Below are positions 54,429 through 64,000 of a stretch of 64,000 nt of DNA, one piece after another. Position 1 is the stretch's first letter, and the number at the start of each line of letters is the position of its first letter. A program made the position numbers and the translations under genes. This DNA comes from Entoloma clypeatum (taxonomy: Eukaryota; Basidiomycota; Agaricomycetes; Agaricales; Entolomataceae). Under the pieces are notes generated by a model that saw only the letters and a program-made list of their open reading frames with translations, did not search any database and was not told where the DNA came from. The stretch covers positions 2,914,001 to 2,978,000 of the forward strand of contig OY751486.1 of the NCBI GenBank assembly GCA_963565915.1. The letters are read 5' to 3'.

Positions 54429-54883
54429 GATGATGTGGCTCTGGGACGTCTCAATGTGAGTGTTCTAATCAATCTTCCGATAACGGTTGTCTGGACACCG
54501 ATAAACTCTCTGATCTCTGTGATCCAACCTGTCTGAGGTCCTTCTTGAATGCGAAAGCTTTCGAGTTCATTCTGTTGGGCGTTGTAACACGCGATCTGGT
54601 GTTGCCAAGCAAGATGGATGCTCTCTGCTATCTCGCCGTGGGGGCGATGCTCGTCATTGTCTAGTTCTTCGTCAAGCACCTGCTGTAGGATGTGACAGAT
54701 CTCCGATTTGATGTACTGCTGGATGAGTGTAAAATTGATACTGTCTCGAGGACTTAGCTCCTCCTGTCGGGCTTCTGGCATGCTGAATGGGTTACTGGTG
54801 AAGTCTTCAAAGAAGCACAATGTCTTGACTCATCTGGTAGTTGCTCTCTTCGCTCTGGGCGAACCTAACGAGATTTAGCAACT

Positions 54884-55284
54884 TGTTATGCTTAACAAAC
54901 CGTTCCAAGGTTCAGGCAGAGTATGCAGGAAGTGGAAAGGTGAAGAGCAATGTAATTGCTAAATCTAAGGAATCTACTATAGTACAAGAGGTTTATATAG
55001 GTACTGACTATAGGCGGTAGCAGATGAGTCAGTACTGCAGAAGGCAGTGCACATGAGTAAGGTGACTGCGGAAGGCTATGTACAGTGAGTAAGCTGACTG
55101 CGGAAAGTGAGTCAGCGCGGGAGCGAAGTATACTAAAGGGGATGATGAAGTAATGTAATGAGTCAGACTGGGAATCAAAGGTTGCCAAAGTAGACATTAG
55201 ACATAGTGAGTTCGTAAGAGGGCGCCGAGTCGGGCCGATAAGTAAAAGATATGATGTGGTCCTCATACCGTAGAGTCCGTAACA
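54884..55284 (-). repeat. 5' LTR of C (Gypsy-A)
   Basis: 401 bp. Primer site (minus TTGCTAAATCT, 54871-54881) adjoins with a 2-nt spacer. TATA to primer distance is 33 nt here through a 1-nt deletion. Confidence 0.93.
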
Positions 55285-55289
55285 CACAC

Positions 55290-55652
55290 GTGCTCCGAGA
55301 CAAGATCCTGGGCCTGGACAAGATCCCAGGAACAGTTGATGAATGGTACACCACAGTGTCCAGGTTGGACAGGAGAGCCAGGGCAGTCTCTCAAAGGCTA
55401 AGACCTGATGGGGGAAAGAGGAAGTTCAAGGTTAACTATAACCCTGCATCCCGAAACAGGCACTTCACCCCAGACCCAAACGCCATGGACATTGACCGGC
55501 TGACTGCTGAAGAAAGAGACGATCACTTCAAGAAAGGGTTGTGCTTCGTCTGCCATCAGGCAGGACATCATGCTGATGCACACAAAGGAGGAAAGACCCC
55601 GGTTGCGAACAACATGTTCAAAAAAGCCTCCAATGCATATGCCCATATCTGA
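55290..55652 (+). pseudogene. Gypsy B gag, part 3 with zinc knuckle
   Basis: Resumes from 42046: LRDKILGLDKIPGTVDEWYT, VSRLDRRARAVS, NAMDIDRLTAEERDDHFKKG and the knuckle CFVCHQAGHHADAH (C-x2-C-x4-H-x4-H, last Cys replaced). Stop TGA at 55650-55652. Confidence 0.85.
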
Positions 55653-55740
55653 GGCATTTTCAAGGACTTACCAAATGAGGAACAAGATGCCTTAATCTCC
55701 AAGATGAGAAGCAGGGTTTTCAATAAAGCGGCCTGTATCA

Positions 55741-58478
55741 ATGTCAGCCCCCGCTCAGTTTTCAATCTCCCTATCCCCTGTAATTGTAGCCGACATGAAT
55801 GACAAATCTTTTTCGATCCCCATTTCAATGTCAGGAGAAGGAGAAAGCATCGACGAGAAACTAAAGATAAACGCCCTGATAGATTCAGGAGCAGGCGGAA
55901 CCTTCTTGGATCAGAAGTTTGCCACAGCCAACCGAATGGAGCTTATTCCGTTATTAAAGCCCATTCGTGTGTTCAATGTGGACGGAACAAAGAACAAAGA
56001 AGGGACGATCACCCATTGCACATGGAAGAAGATCTGGATTGATGACAAAGAACTTGACATCAGATTCTTGGTCACTGGACTTGGAAAGGAAACAGCTATT
56101 TTGGGGTTACCATGGTTGAAACAATACAACCCAAAGATTGATTGGGAAAAAGGAACCTTGGATATTGAAACTATCAGGTTCAAGAAGACCCTAGCAGGAG
56201 TCATGAGGAAGAAATTTGACGAGCTCTTGGCATCAAAAGGCAAGAAACCCATTGCAATTGCTGCATGGATGAAAGAAAAACCCGAACAAAAGATCTACGT
56301 GATGATAGAAGAAATTGATGATAAAGAGACTCTTAAACCAGAAAAAAAGGCTCTACCAGCAAATGGACCTATCTTGAAAAGGATAGATGAAGAATCAGAC
56401 GATGACCTCAACCTATTCAGGACATATGTCACAACAGACGAACCCATTGAGGATATTTGGATCCAAGCCAAAACCTCAATCTCCCAGAAACTCTCACACA
56501 ATACGGACACCGCGGACAAACCAAAGAAAGAACTACCAGAATGATACGATCAGTATCGGAAGGTGTTCGAGAAAACGGCATCTGAGAGATTACTGGAACA
56601 CAAACCATGGGACCACGCAATTGACTTGAAACCGAACTTCACCCCAAAAGACTATAAGGTTTATTCTTTGTCACCAGAAGAACAAACAAAGTTGGACAAA
56701 TTCCTTGATGAGAACCTTCGAAAGGGATACATCAGACCCTCGAAATCACCAATGGCATCACCCTTTTTCTTCGTGGCTAAAAAGACTCGGATAAACTCAG
56801 ACCATGTCAGGACTATCGGTGATTGAACGAAGGAACGGTAAAGAACGCATACCCGTTACCCCTGGTCGGAGATTTACTGGACAAACTGAAAGGAGCAAAG
56901 GTCTTTACTAAACTGGACATGTGTTGGGGATACAACAACATACAGATCAAACCTGGCGATGAATGGAAGGCTGCCTTCAAAACCAATCGAGGGTTGTACG
57001 AACCCTTGGTTGCCTTCTTTGGACTGGCAGGCATGCCACCCACCTTCCAGGCAATGATGAACGAAATCTTCAAAGAAGAACTTGAAGAAGGATGGTTGCT
57101 CATTTATTTGGATGACATCTTCATATTCTCAGTCAATGATGAAGACGACACCAGACGGACACTCCGCGTACTCAGAAAGATGATAGAAAATGACCTCTAT
57201 CTCAACCTGGAAAAATGCGAATTTGGAGTCAGGCAGTGCGAATACCTCGGACTCATTATCAAAGAAAACAAAATCGCAATGGACCCCGTTAAGTTATCGG
57301 GGATAGCAAAATGGCCGGAACCCATAACTGTGAAGCAGGTCAGATCCTTCCTTGGATTTGGGAACTTCTATCGAAGGTTTATCGGACACTGCTCGGACAT
57401 TGCCAAACCCCTGAATGATCTGACCAAAAAGGATCAGGAATGGGAATGGAATGAGGACTGCCAAATGGCATTTGACACGTTAAAGGACAAATTCGCGGAA
57501 TCACTGGTATTGTTAATGCCAAACACTGACAAACTGTTCATCATAGAATCTGATGCATCCAAATGGGCGACAGGAGCAGTACTGCGCCAACAAGATGTAA
57601 ATGGAGACTGGCACCCCTGTGGATATATATCACACTCGTTCTCTGCAGCAGAACGGAACTATGAGATCTACGATCGGGAACTCTTGGGAATTATCCGATC
57701 ACTGGAAACCTGGAGGCATTACCTCCTTGGGTCACCATTTCCAACGGTTGTTCTATCAGATCACAAGAACCTGACGTATTACCGGGAACCCCAGAAATTG
57801 AACAGATGACAAGCACGGTGGAGATTGTATCTCTCTGAGTTTGAACTCAAACTAGTACACACCCCAGGATCAAAGATGATCCAGTCTGATGCCTTGTCAA
57901 GGCGACCGGACCATATACCCGAAGAAGATACAGACAACGAAGACATCATTGTTTTACCAGATGACATCTTCATCAAGACAGTGGACCTTGAGCTACAAGG
58001 AGATATTCTAAAAGCAACCGAGAATGATGAGCTCTTCTCAAAAGCCATCACCGCCCTAAAAGAATCAGGGACCCCACTGATTAAATCCCATTCATCAGAA
58101 TGGAGAACAGAAGATGGATTATTATTCTTCCGTGACAGATGTTATGTACCGCCAGATGAGACTCTGTGCCGGGAAATAATGAAACGATATCACGACTCCC
58201 TACCAAGCAGACATCCAGGACATCTAAAAACCTTGGAATTGGTTAGGCAAAACTATTGGTGGCCAGGAATGTACATGTTTATCAAGAATTATGTTGGAGG
58301 ATGTGCAACCTGCCAACAAATAAAAGTCAACACACATCCCACAAACCCTGGATTGATGCCGATCAAGGCACAAAAGGACGCCAGACCATTCTCCCAGACA
58401 ACGATCGACTTCATCACGGACCTACCCGAGAGCAACGGATTTGACAGTATCATGGTCATAGTAGACCATGGTTCTATG
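55741..58478 (+). pseudogene. Pol of Gypsy B, cut by the assembly gap
   Basis: ATG 55741. Protease ALIDSGAGGTFLD and ILGLPWLKQYNPKIDWEKG; RT with [20 protein letters not shown] and [10 protein letters not shown]; RNase [13 protein letters not shown] and DHKNLTYY; integrase zinc finger HPGHLKTLELV...CATCQ and the first Asp in TIDFITDLPE, then the gap. TGA at 56542 and 57807 (AGA-TGA-CAA, expected CGA), a frameshift near 56780 and a TGG to TGA at about 56822 disable it. It lacks the HDxxxAGHPG form of family A, so it is a distinct clade. Confidence 0.88.
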
Positions 58479-58678
58479 NNNNNNNNNNNNNNNNNNNNNN
58501 NNNNNNNNNNNNNNNNNNNNNNNNNNNNNNNNNNNNNNNNNNNNNNNNNNNNNNNNNNNNNNNNNNNNNNNNNNNNNNNNNNNNNNNNNNNNNNNNNNNN
58601 NNNNNNNNNNNNNNNNNNNNNNNNNNNNNNNNNNNNNNNNNNNNNNNNNNNNNNNNNNNNNNNNNNNNNNNNNNNNNN
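58479..58678. other. Assembly gap (200 N)
   Basis: Exactly 200 N, probably a fixed-size placeholder. It hides the rest of the B integrase, its 3' LTR and perhaps the other side of Copia K. Confidence 0.98.
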
Positions 58679-59340
58679 GTGCTCCTCCTCCTCCCTTGCT
58701 TGATTCGCTTTTTCCCACCTAAATACACCTGTATCCCCGTTACAATTTGATATATATTCATGAGTTATATAATACTACACATAGGATAAACTACTGAGTC
58801 ATATATCTAAGTATATACCTATAAAGAAAATGAGGAGGGGATAGGAATGCTATATTAGTGTATAAAAAGCGAAATGTATCTAATAAAACTGCTCCCTATC
58901 ATTAATTGACTTACCTGAGTGTGGGGGTATTGTTTTATAGGCATATAGTGGGATGGGGGAGCCGGGGGGAAGGTCCTGGTGTGGAGGGAGGCGGGATTTG
59001 ATGAGGGAAAGGGGCGTGGGAGTGCATCGGGACGTCGTTCGGACGTGCTGGACGACGTTGATGGGCAGCCATCAATGATTGATGGCTGGTTGGCAGAGGT
59101 ACGGACGGGGGGATTCGGCTTATACGATGAAAATGTGACAACGTGACTCTGACTAATAGGACCCCATCGGAGGGAAAAAACTTTTACAAATTGTAAACAG
59201 ACCTGACCCTACTGGGCAACGGTAGGTGCCTCACTTGACCGATTATCAGAAATTACAGTCAACCAGGTGCAGTTGTTCGCACGTTCGATCATGCATGCCA
59301 TGCAATTCATGACAGATGTTTCGCTCGAACGCCGATTAGG
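58679..59340. other. No gene seen
   Basis: AT-rich then G-rich sequence after the gap; no LTR end, no conserved frame. Confidence 0.5.
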
Positions 59341-59689
59341 AACGTCCTCCGGCCAGTAAATCGATATCCGACCAATGATATCCTCCAACCTCGCCGTGAT
59401 CGCAGGTTTGTGCCTTCCATCCGGGGAAGGGCCTATTTCTGCTTTCGATCCTAACGTCGGAGGAATCTTACTGGAATATGCTGCAGGTACGTCTTGGGTG
59501 CTTCAAAGGTGTCCTCCTTTATCACGCGATCTTGCAATTTGGGATGCGTATGAAAGAAAGACGTGATTGAACCCTGACACCAGAAGACAACCACAAAACG
59601 CCCGGATACCTGAGATTCGAAAGGATTCGAACCATTCATCAGAAACCCCGCCCAATACATTCAGCGTACCGTAAACGCAGACCCATGCG

Positions 59690-59870
59690 GGAAGAGCCCG
59701 AGAAGCTCGTGCCTTGGAGGCTTGGAAGCGATGAAACTGGGGCCAGATAGGACCCTGGACATCCCTGCCAGAGGTCGGATCCCGATCCGGACAAATTTTG
59801 GCGAAACCGGCCGCAAGGCCGGAGCCAAAATGTACGGACAGCGAGCCCATTTTGGCCAGATGGGTGTCAC
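59690..59870. repeat. Dispersed repeat, inverted relative to 60610-60690
   Basis: 59741-59785 read in reverse complement gives GGGATCCGACCTCTG..GGGATGTCCAGGGTCCT, which recurs at 60638-60675. GATCCGGACAAATTTTGGC nearby echoes two TCCGGACAAAA copies at 60510-60565. Confidence 0.55.
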
Positions 59871-60150
59871 CATTGGCCGGACAGGAATCGGTAGGTGACA
59901 TTAGGTCGGATGATACGGTGGACACATCTAGGTTGGCACAGGTCGTTCATCGAGGAAAAAGTTGTATATTCTGTACAAGAGGCTGTTTGTTCAATTCTTC
60001 CTACAGGATATGTTTTTGGATGCATGTACTCGTATTGTGAACTTGTTATGAATGATCATCAAAATAAATAAAAATTTTTTTTTTTTTGCTCACAGCATCT
60101 GAAACCTATCGACTTCGAACAATAAGATTGTGATCCAAGTATTTGAATAT

Positions 60151-60480
60151 ATGCGCGGACGGCAAGTCAACTCCAATCCCACAGCTACGGCAATGCTTGG
60201 AACATCGCAATTCGCACTTCTTCAACCGTTCCACGTCCTTTCCCTCCTGTTTTCTTCACCACAAAACGTCACACCGGGTGGATTCGAGCTTTCTGGACAG
60301 GATATAGATATGTTCCAAGTTTTACGTGGCAGTCGTGATGCCATTCTCGGTGCCGTCAAGGAACTCGCAAAGCGTAAGCCGAAAGATACTTACTGTAAAT
60401 TATGTTCCTGTAATAAATGTAGAGACGCAGCAATTGAATCTGCGGCTGCTGGATGGCCTGGCGTAACAATGCAGACAAAA
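60151..60480 (+). CDS. Hypothetical protein fragment
   Basis: Open from ATG 60151 (MRGRQVNSNPTATAMLGTSQ) through FHVLSLLFSSPQNVTPGGFE and a Cys-rich YCKLCSCNKC stretch, then running into repeat sequence. A splice acceptor-like CTCACAG precedes it (60091). It may be an internal exon of a lost gene. No family recognised. Confidence 0.25.
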
Positions 60481-60760
60481 TTTAGCGCTCCAGGGGGGCC
60501 GGATCCCTCTTCCGGACAAAATTTAGGCCTTGAGGGGCCCGGATCCCTCCTCCGGACAAAAAATCAAAAAATTACTCGAGGTCAGCGTCAAATTGGACAC
60601 AAACCACTGTTTTCCGTTGGACAAAACCTCGGATTTTGGGATCCGACCTCTGACGGGGATGTCCAGGGTCCTGGCCAGATACTTTTTAAGTTTTGGTTCC
60701 GTCGAAATCACTCGGACAGGGCCTGGGCCCTGGGGTCGCTCATGTGCTCCATTGAGAAAT
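60480..60760. repeat. Dispersed repeat cluster (GGATCC...TCCGGACAAAA)
   Basis: Two direct copies of GGCCCGGATCCCTC(T/C)TCCGGACAAAA at about 60497 and 60537 and the inverted match to 59741-59785. Non-coding. A related segment lies at 3225-3262 on the other side of the transposon stack. From 60760 to 61380 I see nothing else recognisable. Confidence 0.5.
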
Positions 60761-61387
60761 TCTCGAGTGCTTCTGCTGGCGGAAACATGTGAATTTGTTC
60801 AAATCATCGATGTGGATCTTGGATCCTTGGTTGGGATGTGGAAAAGGGAGGTCACATCGAAAGAAAGACGCATGTAAGCAATTGAACCCTGGTCAGTGTT
60901 GTTAGTCCGCACAGAGTGAGTATTTGGCGTCTCGTAGGGCTCGAAGATACCGGAGGTCAGTACCAAATAAGGCTTGTAAGCAGGACTTCCGAATCTAGCT
61001 CCCATGTATGTTGGGCCGATTTTGGGCCCAAAAACTGCAAATTTCCTTAGAGGATTGGGGATTTGAGACCAAGTTTGTGACAATTTCTCGGCACCTATTG
61101 GCGATGACGAACTGACGATCCGCGTCGAACCGATAGGCAGCCCGCCGTGGAGGGCATCGTGGACGGCGATTCTTTCGAAGAAAAAAGCAAAATAACAGAT
61201 TTCCTTTTTGGTAAACCACGAGTGTGTCCACTTTTGGGGATTTCTGATGGGCAAAAATTGAGCGTGGAACCAGCAAAATCGACGTTGGTGATTATTCGAA
61301 CTCAGCTTAAAAATGCCATTCTATGATCATGTTTGCTATTGCTCGAAAGAATGTAGAATCTCTCCTGCTAGATCCTTCCTTTATCAT

Positions 61388-61396
61388 TATATAAAA
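61388..61396 (+). promoter_or_regulatory. TATA box of the AMP-binding gene
   Basis: TATATAAAA, 61 bp upstream of the start codon at 61449. Confidence 0.6.
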
Positions 61397-61448
61397 CTCG
61401 TTCATTGCTCAACAACACACCCCCAAGCGCCCAAATTCGTGGACTGCT

Positions 61449-63609
61449 ATGCACATTAAATCGCCGTACCATATCCCAGCTACTCCGGATGTCAACGTTT
61501 TACATTATCTCTGGGACCGAGCTGACCAGGCTAGCTGGCCAGGAGACCGTACTTTGTATATTGAGGCAAAGTCTGGCCGGAAGTGTACGTATCAGGAATT
61601 TCGTGAACGCGTTCAGGCGGCTGCCGCTGCGCTCGGTGCTCCTATCTCCGAGGGCGGGCTGGGTATCCAGGCCCAGGATGAGGTCGTTGCAATCATAAGC
61701 CGAAATACACTTGTGAGTATCCTGTATTATATGAGGGTGGTTTACCAAGCTTTCTTCTTCAGGATTATGCCACGCTGGTGCACTCTTTGTTCTTTATCAC
61801 GACTCCATTTCTCTCCATCCATGCCTGGTCCAGCTCGTTCGACATCGAATCTGGTCTCAAATCAGTTAAAGCAACGCGCCTGTTTGTTGGCTCTCATTTT
61901 CTACCTCTCGTCCTTCCAATAGCCGAAAAGGTTGGTCTCGGTATCGAAAGAGTTTACGTTCTGGGGGAAGGAAGTGGCTATCAGAAGACTTTCGAGGGTT
62001 TGATTGAAGGGTTTCGACACCGCGAGTTACAAATTCTATCACCTCGACCCGCCACAAAGGACACGCTTGCATATTTTGTTTGTGCAAGTGGAACAAGTGG
62101 GCCTCCTAAAGGTAAACCGAGCGTTCATCATGCTTTATAGGTAAATTTCACGTTCAATCGACCTTCAGCGCTCATGGTCAGTCACGGAAACCTCATCTTT
62201 GCAATCCAGCAAAGAAGAGGCGTTGTCCATCCTGCTGAAGAGGTTCGCGGTTATTATCTATCCCTTTTACCAGATTTTTGACTCAAGTCCGTGTAGGCTT
62301 CGAAGACTACCAAGTACGGAGAAGCAGGCACGCAGCTCATCACAATGCCTATGTTCCATTCTTCCGGACTCCAATTAGTTTGTTTATCTCCATTCCACGC
62401 ACCCGGAGAATATGTCCTTATGGCTGAGTGGGATCTGGAAATAGTTCTCAAAGCGATATCCAAGTATGTTTCTTATCTTTATTCCGCACGGGCGTGGATC
62501 AATTGAGCATGCGTCAGATACAAAGTGACTTGTGTCGTCCTAACGCCTCCACTCATTCACGAGATCGCCTACCACCCTCATATTGCGGACCACGATTTGA
62601 GCTCGCTCAGATGCGTACTATCTGGTGGGAGCCATCTCCCGCCACAGACTGCCGCGAAGCTTAGATCTATCGCACCGACGCACATGGCGTTGAGAGAGTG
62701 TACGTGTTTGATTTGCGTGCTGCCCGAACGAACTTACCTTACACATTGTCTTGTAGTCTACGGCCTGACAGAAGCCGTAAGTCGTGCGCAGCTGAGGTGC
62801 AGGGGAATCAGCGCTAAAAAGGCGATGACTTCAGACCGTAGGTATCATCGAACCACCACTCGGCCATTCAGAAGCGTTTGACAAGAAAAGGCAACATGAT
62901 CCCCTTGTGCTCGGCACTCTGGCCCTAGGTGTTCAGGCACGGATTCTGCGGGAGGACGGCTCCGAAGCTGAATTCAACGAACCTGGTGAATTGCTTGTCA
63001 AGGGAGGAGGCGTCACGCTAGGATACCTCAATAACGAAGAGGCAACGCGGGGGACCTTTATTGATGGCTGGGTGCGAACGGGGGATCGATTTAGGGTTGA
63101 CGAGGATGGCTTCTTCTCGTGAGCTAATTTCTACTCGGTCGTTTAGATCTTCGGTCTCAACTCTTTTCATCCAGTTTCATTGATAGAGTCAAGGATACGA
63201 TCCAGGTGTTCAGTACTGAACAAGTATCTCCAACCGAACTCGAGAACTTTTGCCTCAGTGAACCTCAGAAGCTTATCACAGACATAGCGGTGGCTGGCGT
63301 CAATACACAGCGGGGCATGGATCAGCAAGTGCCGCGGGCATGGATTGTGCTGAGTGACGAAGGTCGGAGGTTGGGGGCAGATGCTACAATACAGGTTCTA
63401 GAGAAATGGACTCGGGAATCCCTCAATCCTACCAAGTGGTTGAGGGGAGGGATCGAAGTTGTGGATCAGGTAAGATTAGTCTGAAATCGCAGCATCCGAT
63501 GCTAATGGAAGGGTAACGTGCAATGTAGCTCCCGAAGTCGCACATTGGGAAGATCCTGAGGCGGGTATTGCAAGAGATATATAACCAGCAGGCAGAAACC
63601 ATTGACTAG
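61449..63609 (+). CDS. AMP-binding acyl-CoA synthetase / CoA ligase
   Basis: Nine exons: 61449-61712, 61763-62111, 62169-62242, 62297-62463, 62518-62699, 62757-62776, 62835-63118, 63175-63469, 63529-63609; together 1716 nt, 571 aa, all introns GT-AG and 50-59 nt. The ANL-superfamily core motifs appear in order: CASGTSGPPK-ALMVSHGN (phosphate loop), MPMFHSSGL, VLSGGSHLPP, FYGLTEA (exon 6, 20 nt), GELLVKGGGVTLGYLNNEEA, VRTGDRFRVDEDGFFSFIDR-VKDTIQV and the C-terminal lysine motif LPKSHIGKILRRVL. Such enzymes adenylate a carboxylic acid and form its CoA thioester. Substrate unknown; the length and motif set fit 4-coumarate-CoA-ligase-like proteins. No peroxisomal SKL at the end (ETID). I saw no in-frame damage. 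Confidence 0.9.
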
Positions 63610-64000
63610 ATGAGGACCAAAGCAACATATTCATTGACGACCCCATTTTACTTCAAGTCTGTGTCCAAGTTCATGTCCATCCAGCTCTATTATGAGTGTG
63701 ATTGTCAGCCACAGTTTTGAGCCCCCGCGAGTTGAGAGCTAAAATATTTGCAAACCCAGGGCTCCGAACCATGGTAATGGACATTCCCAACGAGGACTGG
63801 ACTCATCTATAACAAAGGATGCGCTCCTTGCACTGCGCGAAGGCTGGCGGAGTCACTATTTACTAATGTTGGTGGGTTAGACAGGCACCTGGAGAAGCTG
63901 AAGCTGAACTGGTGTGGCTCAACCACACGAAATAGATTGAGTCATGTTGTTGATGCTTGGTCTCCAACGGTGTCATTCGAATGTACGTATTTGATATCCT
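63610..64000. other. 3' flank of the ligase gene, no gene seen
   Basis: No frame of note and no clear second gene; probably contains the ligase 3' UTR. Confidence 0.5.

Larger units (their letters stand above)
42047..55284 (-). mobile_element. Gypsy-A copy C
   Basis: Minus-strand element, LTRs 42047-42447 and 54884-55284 (401 bp each), TSD CACAC. Own sequence is 42047-44598 and 51179-55284 (about 6.7 kb), split in pol by copy D. It retains all regions, including the RT that copy A lacks. Several in-frame TGA stops and frameshifts. Confidence 0.95.
15467..58478 (+). mobile_element. Gypsy element B, host of the nested stack
   Basis: Own sequence is 15467-16666, 41937-42046 and 55290-58478. 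Removing G (TSD GATCA, 16662-16666 and 41932-41936) and C (TSD CACAC, 42042-42046 and 55285-55289) restores one continuous gag frame across both junctions. 5' LTR 15467-16020, self-primer site, gag with knuckle, then protease, RT, RNase H and the start of integrase before the assembly gap. The 3' LTR is not seen. Left flank GATGA (15462-15466) is the predicted TSD. Confidence 0.9.

Noticed and set aside
1..63609. A biosynthetic cluster formed by the FAD oxidase and the CoA ligase
   Set aside because: They are separated by about 59 kb of transposons, and no third pathway gene is visible; co-function would be speculation.
1..64000. Bacterial-type operons, CRISPR arrays, riboswitches or ribosomal RNA
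   Set aside because: Spliced genes, TATA promoters and retroelements show a eukaryotic (fungal) sequence; no such features were seen.

Overview
The window looks like a repeat-dense stretch of a filamentous basidiomycete genome, most likely Agaricomycetes. Host genes have many 48-65 nt GT-AG introns. The repeats are Ty3/Gypsy chromoviruses with C-terminal chromodomains, Ty1/Copia elements primed by a half initiator-tRNA, an APE-type LINE and a Tc1-like element. Only two host genes are clearly supported, and both are at the edges. On the left (1-2057, minus) is a FAD-linked oxidase of the berberine-bridge type that runs off the window. On the right (61449-63609, plus) is an intact nine-exon AMP-binding acyl-CoA synthetase/ligase of 571 aa.

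Almost everything between them is a nested stack of transposons that can be resolved base by base from target-site duplications (TSDs). Left block: a minus-strand Gypsy-A fragment (4886-11233) is split by Copia element E (5288-10908, TSD GTCCC), which itself carries a Tc1-like element (5653-7273). A decayed plus-strand Gypsy-A copy (A2, 11234-13557) and two Copia fragments (J, K; 13558-15466) follow. Main block: Gypsy element B starts at 15467 and runs into an assembly gap at 58479. B is split by a 25-kb insertion G (16667-41931, TSD GATCA), a Copia-like element with only a gag gene. G is split by chromovirus H (17987-30674, TSD CTTCC) and by two oppositely oriented solo LTRs (I1, I2). H is split by Gypsy-A copy A (20260-25892, TSD GTGGT). 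I2 is split by a LINE (33149-38342, 13-bp TSD). B is split again by Gypsy-A copy C (42047-55284, TSD CACAC), which is split by Gypsy-A copy D (44599-51178, TSD GTAAG). Insertion order is therefore K, B, G/C, H/I/D, A/LINE.

Noteworthy systems: (i) Gypsy families A, B and H carry an 11-nt primer-binding site complementary to an 11-nt stretch in their own LTR, 34 nt downstream of a TATA box, so they appear to self-prime like Tf1; solo-LTR family I fits the same layout. (ii) Element H has an antisense, intron-containing gene for a coiled-coil protein with a Zn2Cys6-like cluster, and H is saturated with the word TCGGA on one strand. (iii) Gypsy-A carries an extra ~120-aa ORF after pol whose codons show purifying selection. 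(iv) The LINE begins with a tRNA-like A-box/B-box head. (v) Most in-frame stops in the decayed elements are CGA to TGA changes, a CpG-deamination signature. (vi) A 5-bp insertion in the gag of C has exactly the form of a Tc1/mariner excision footprint.
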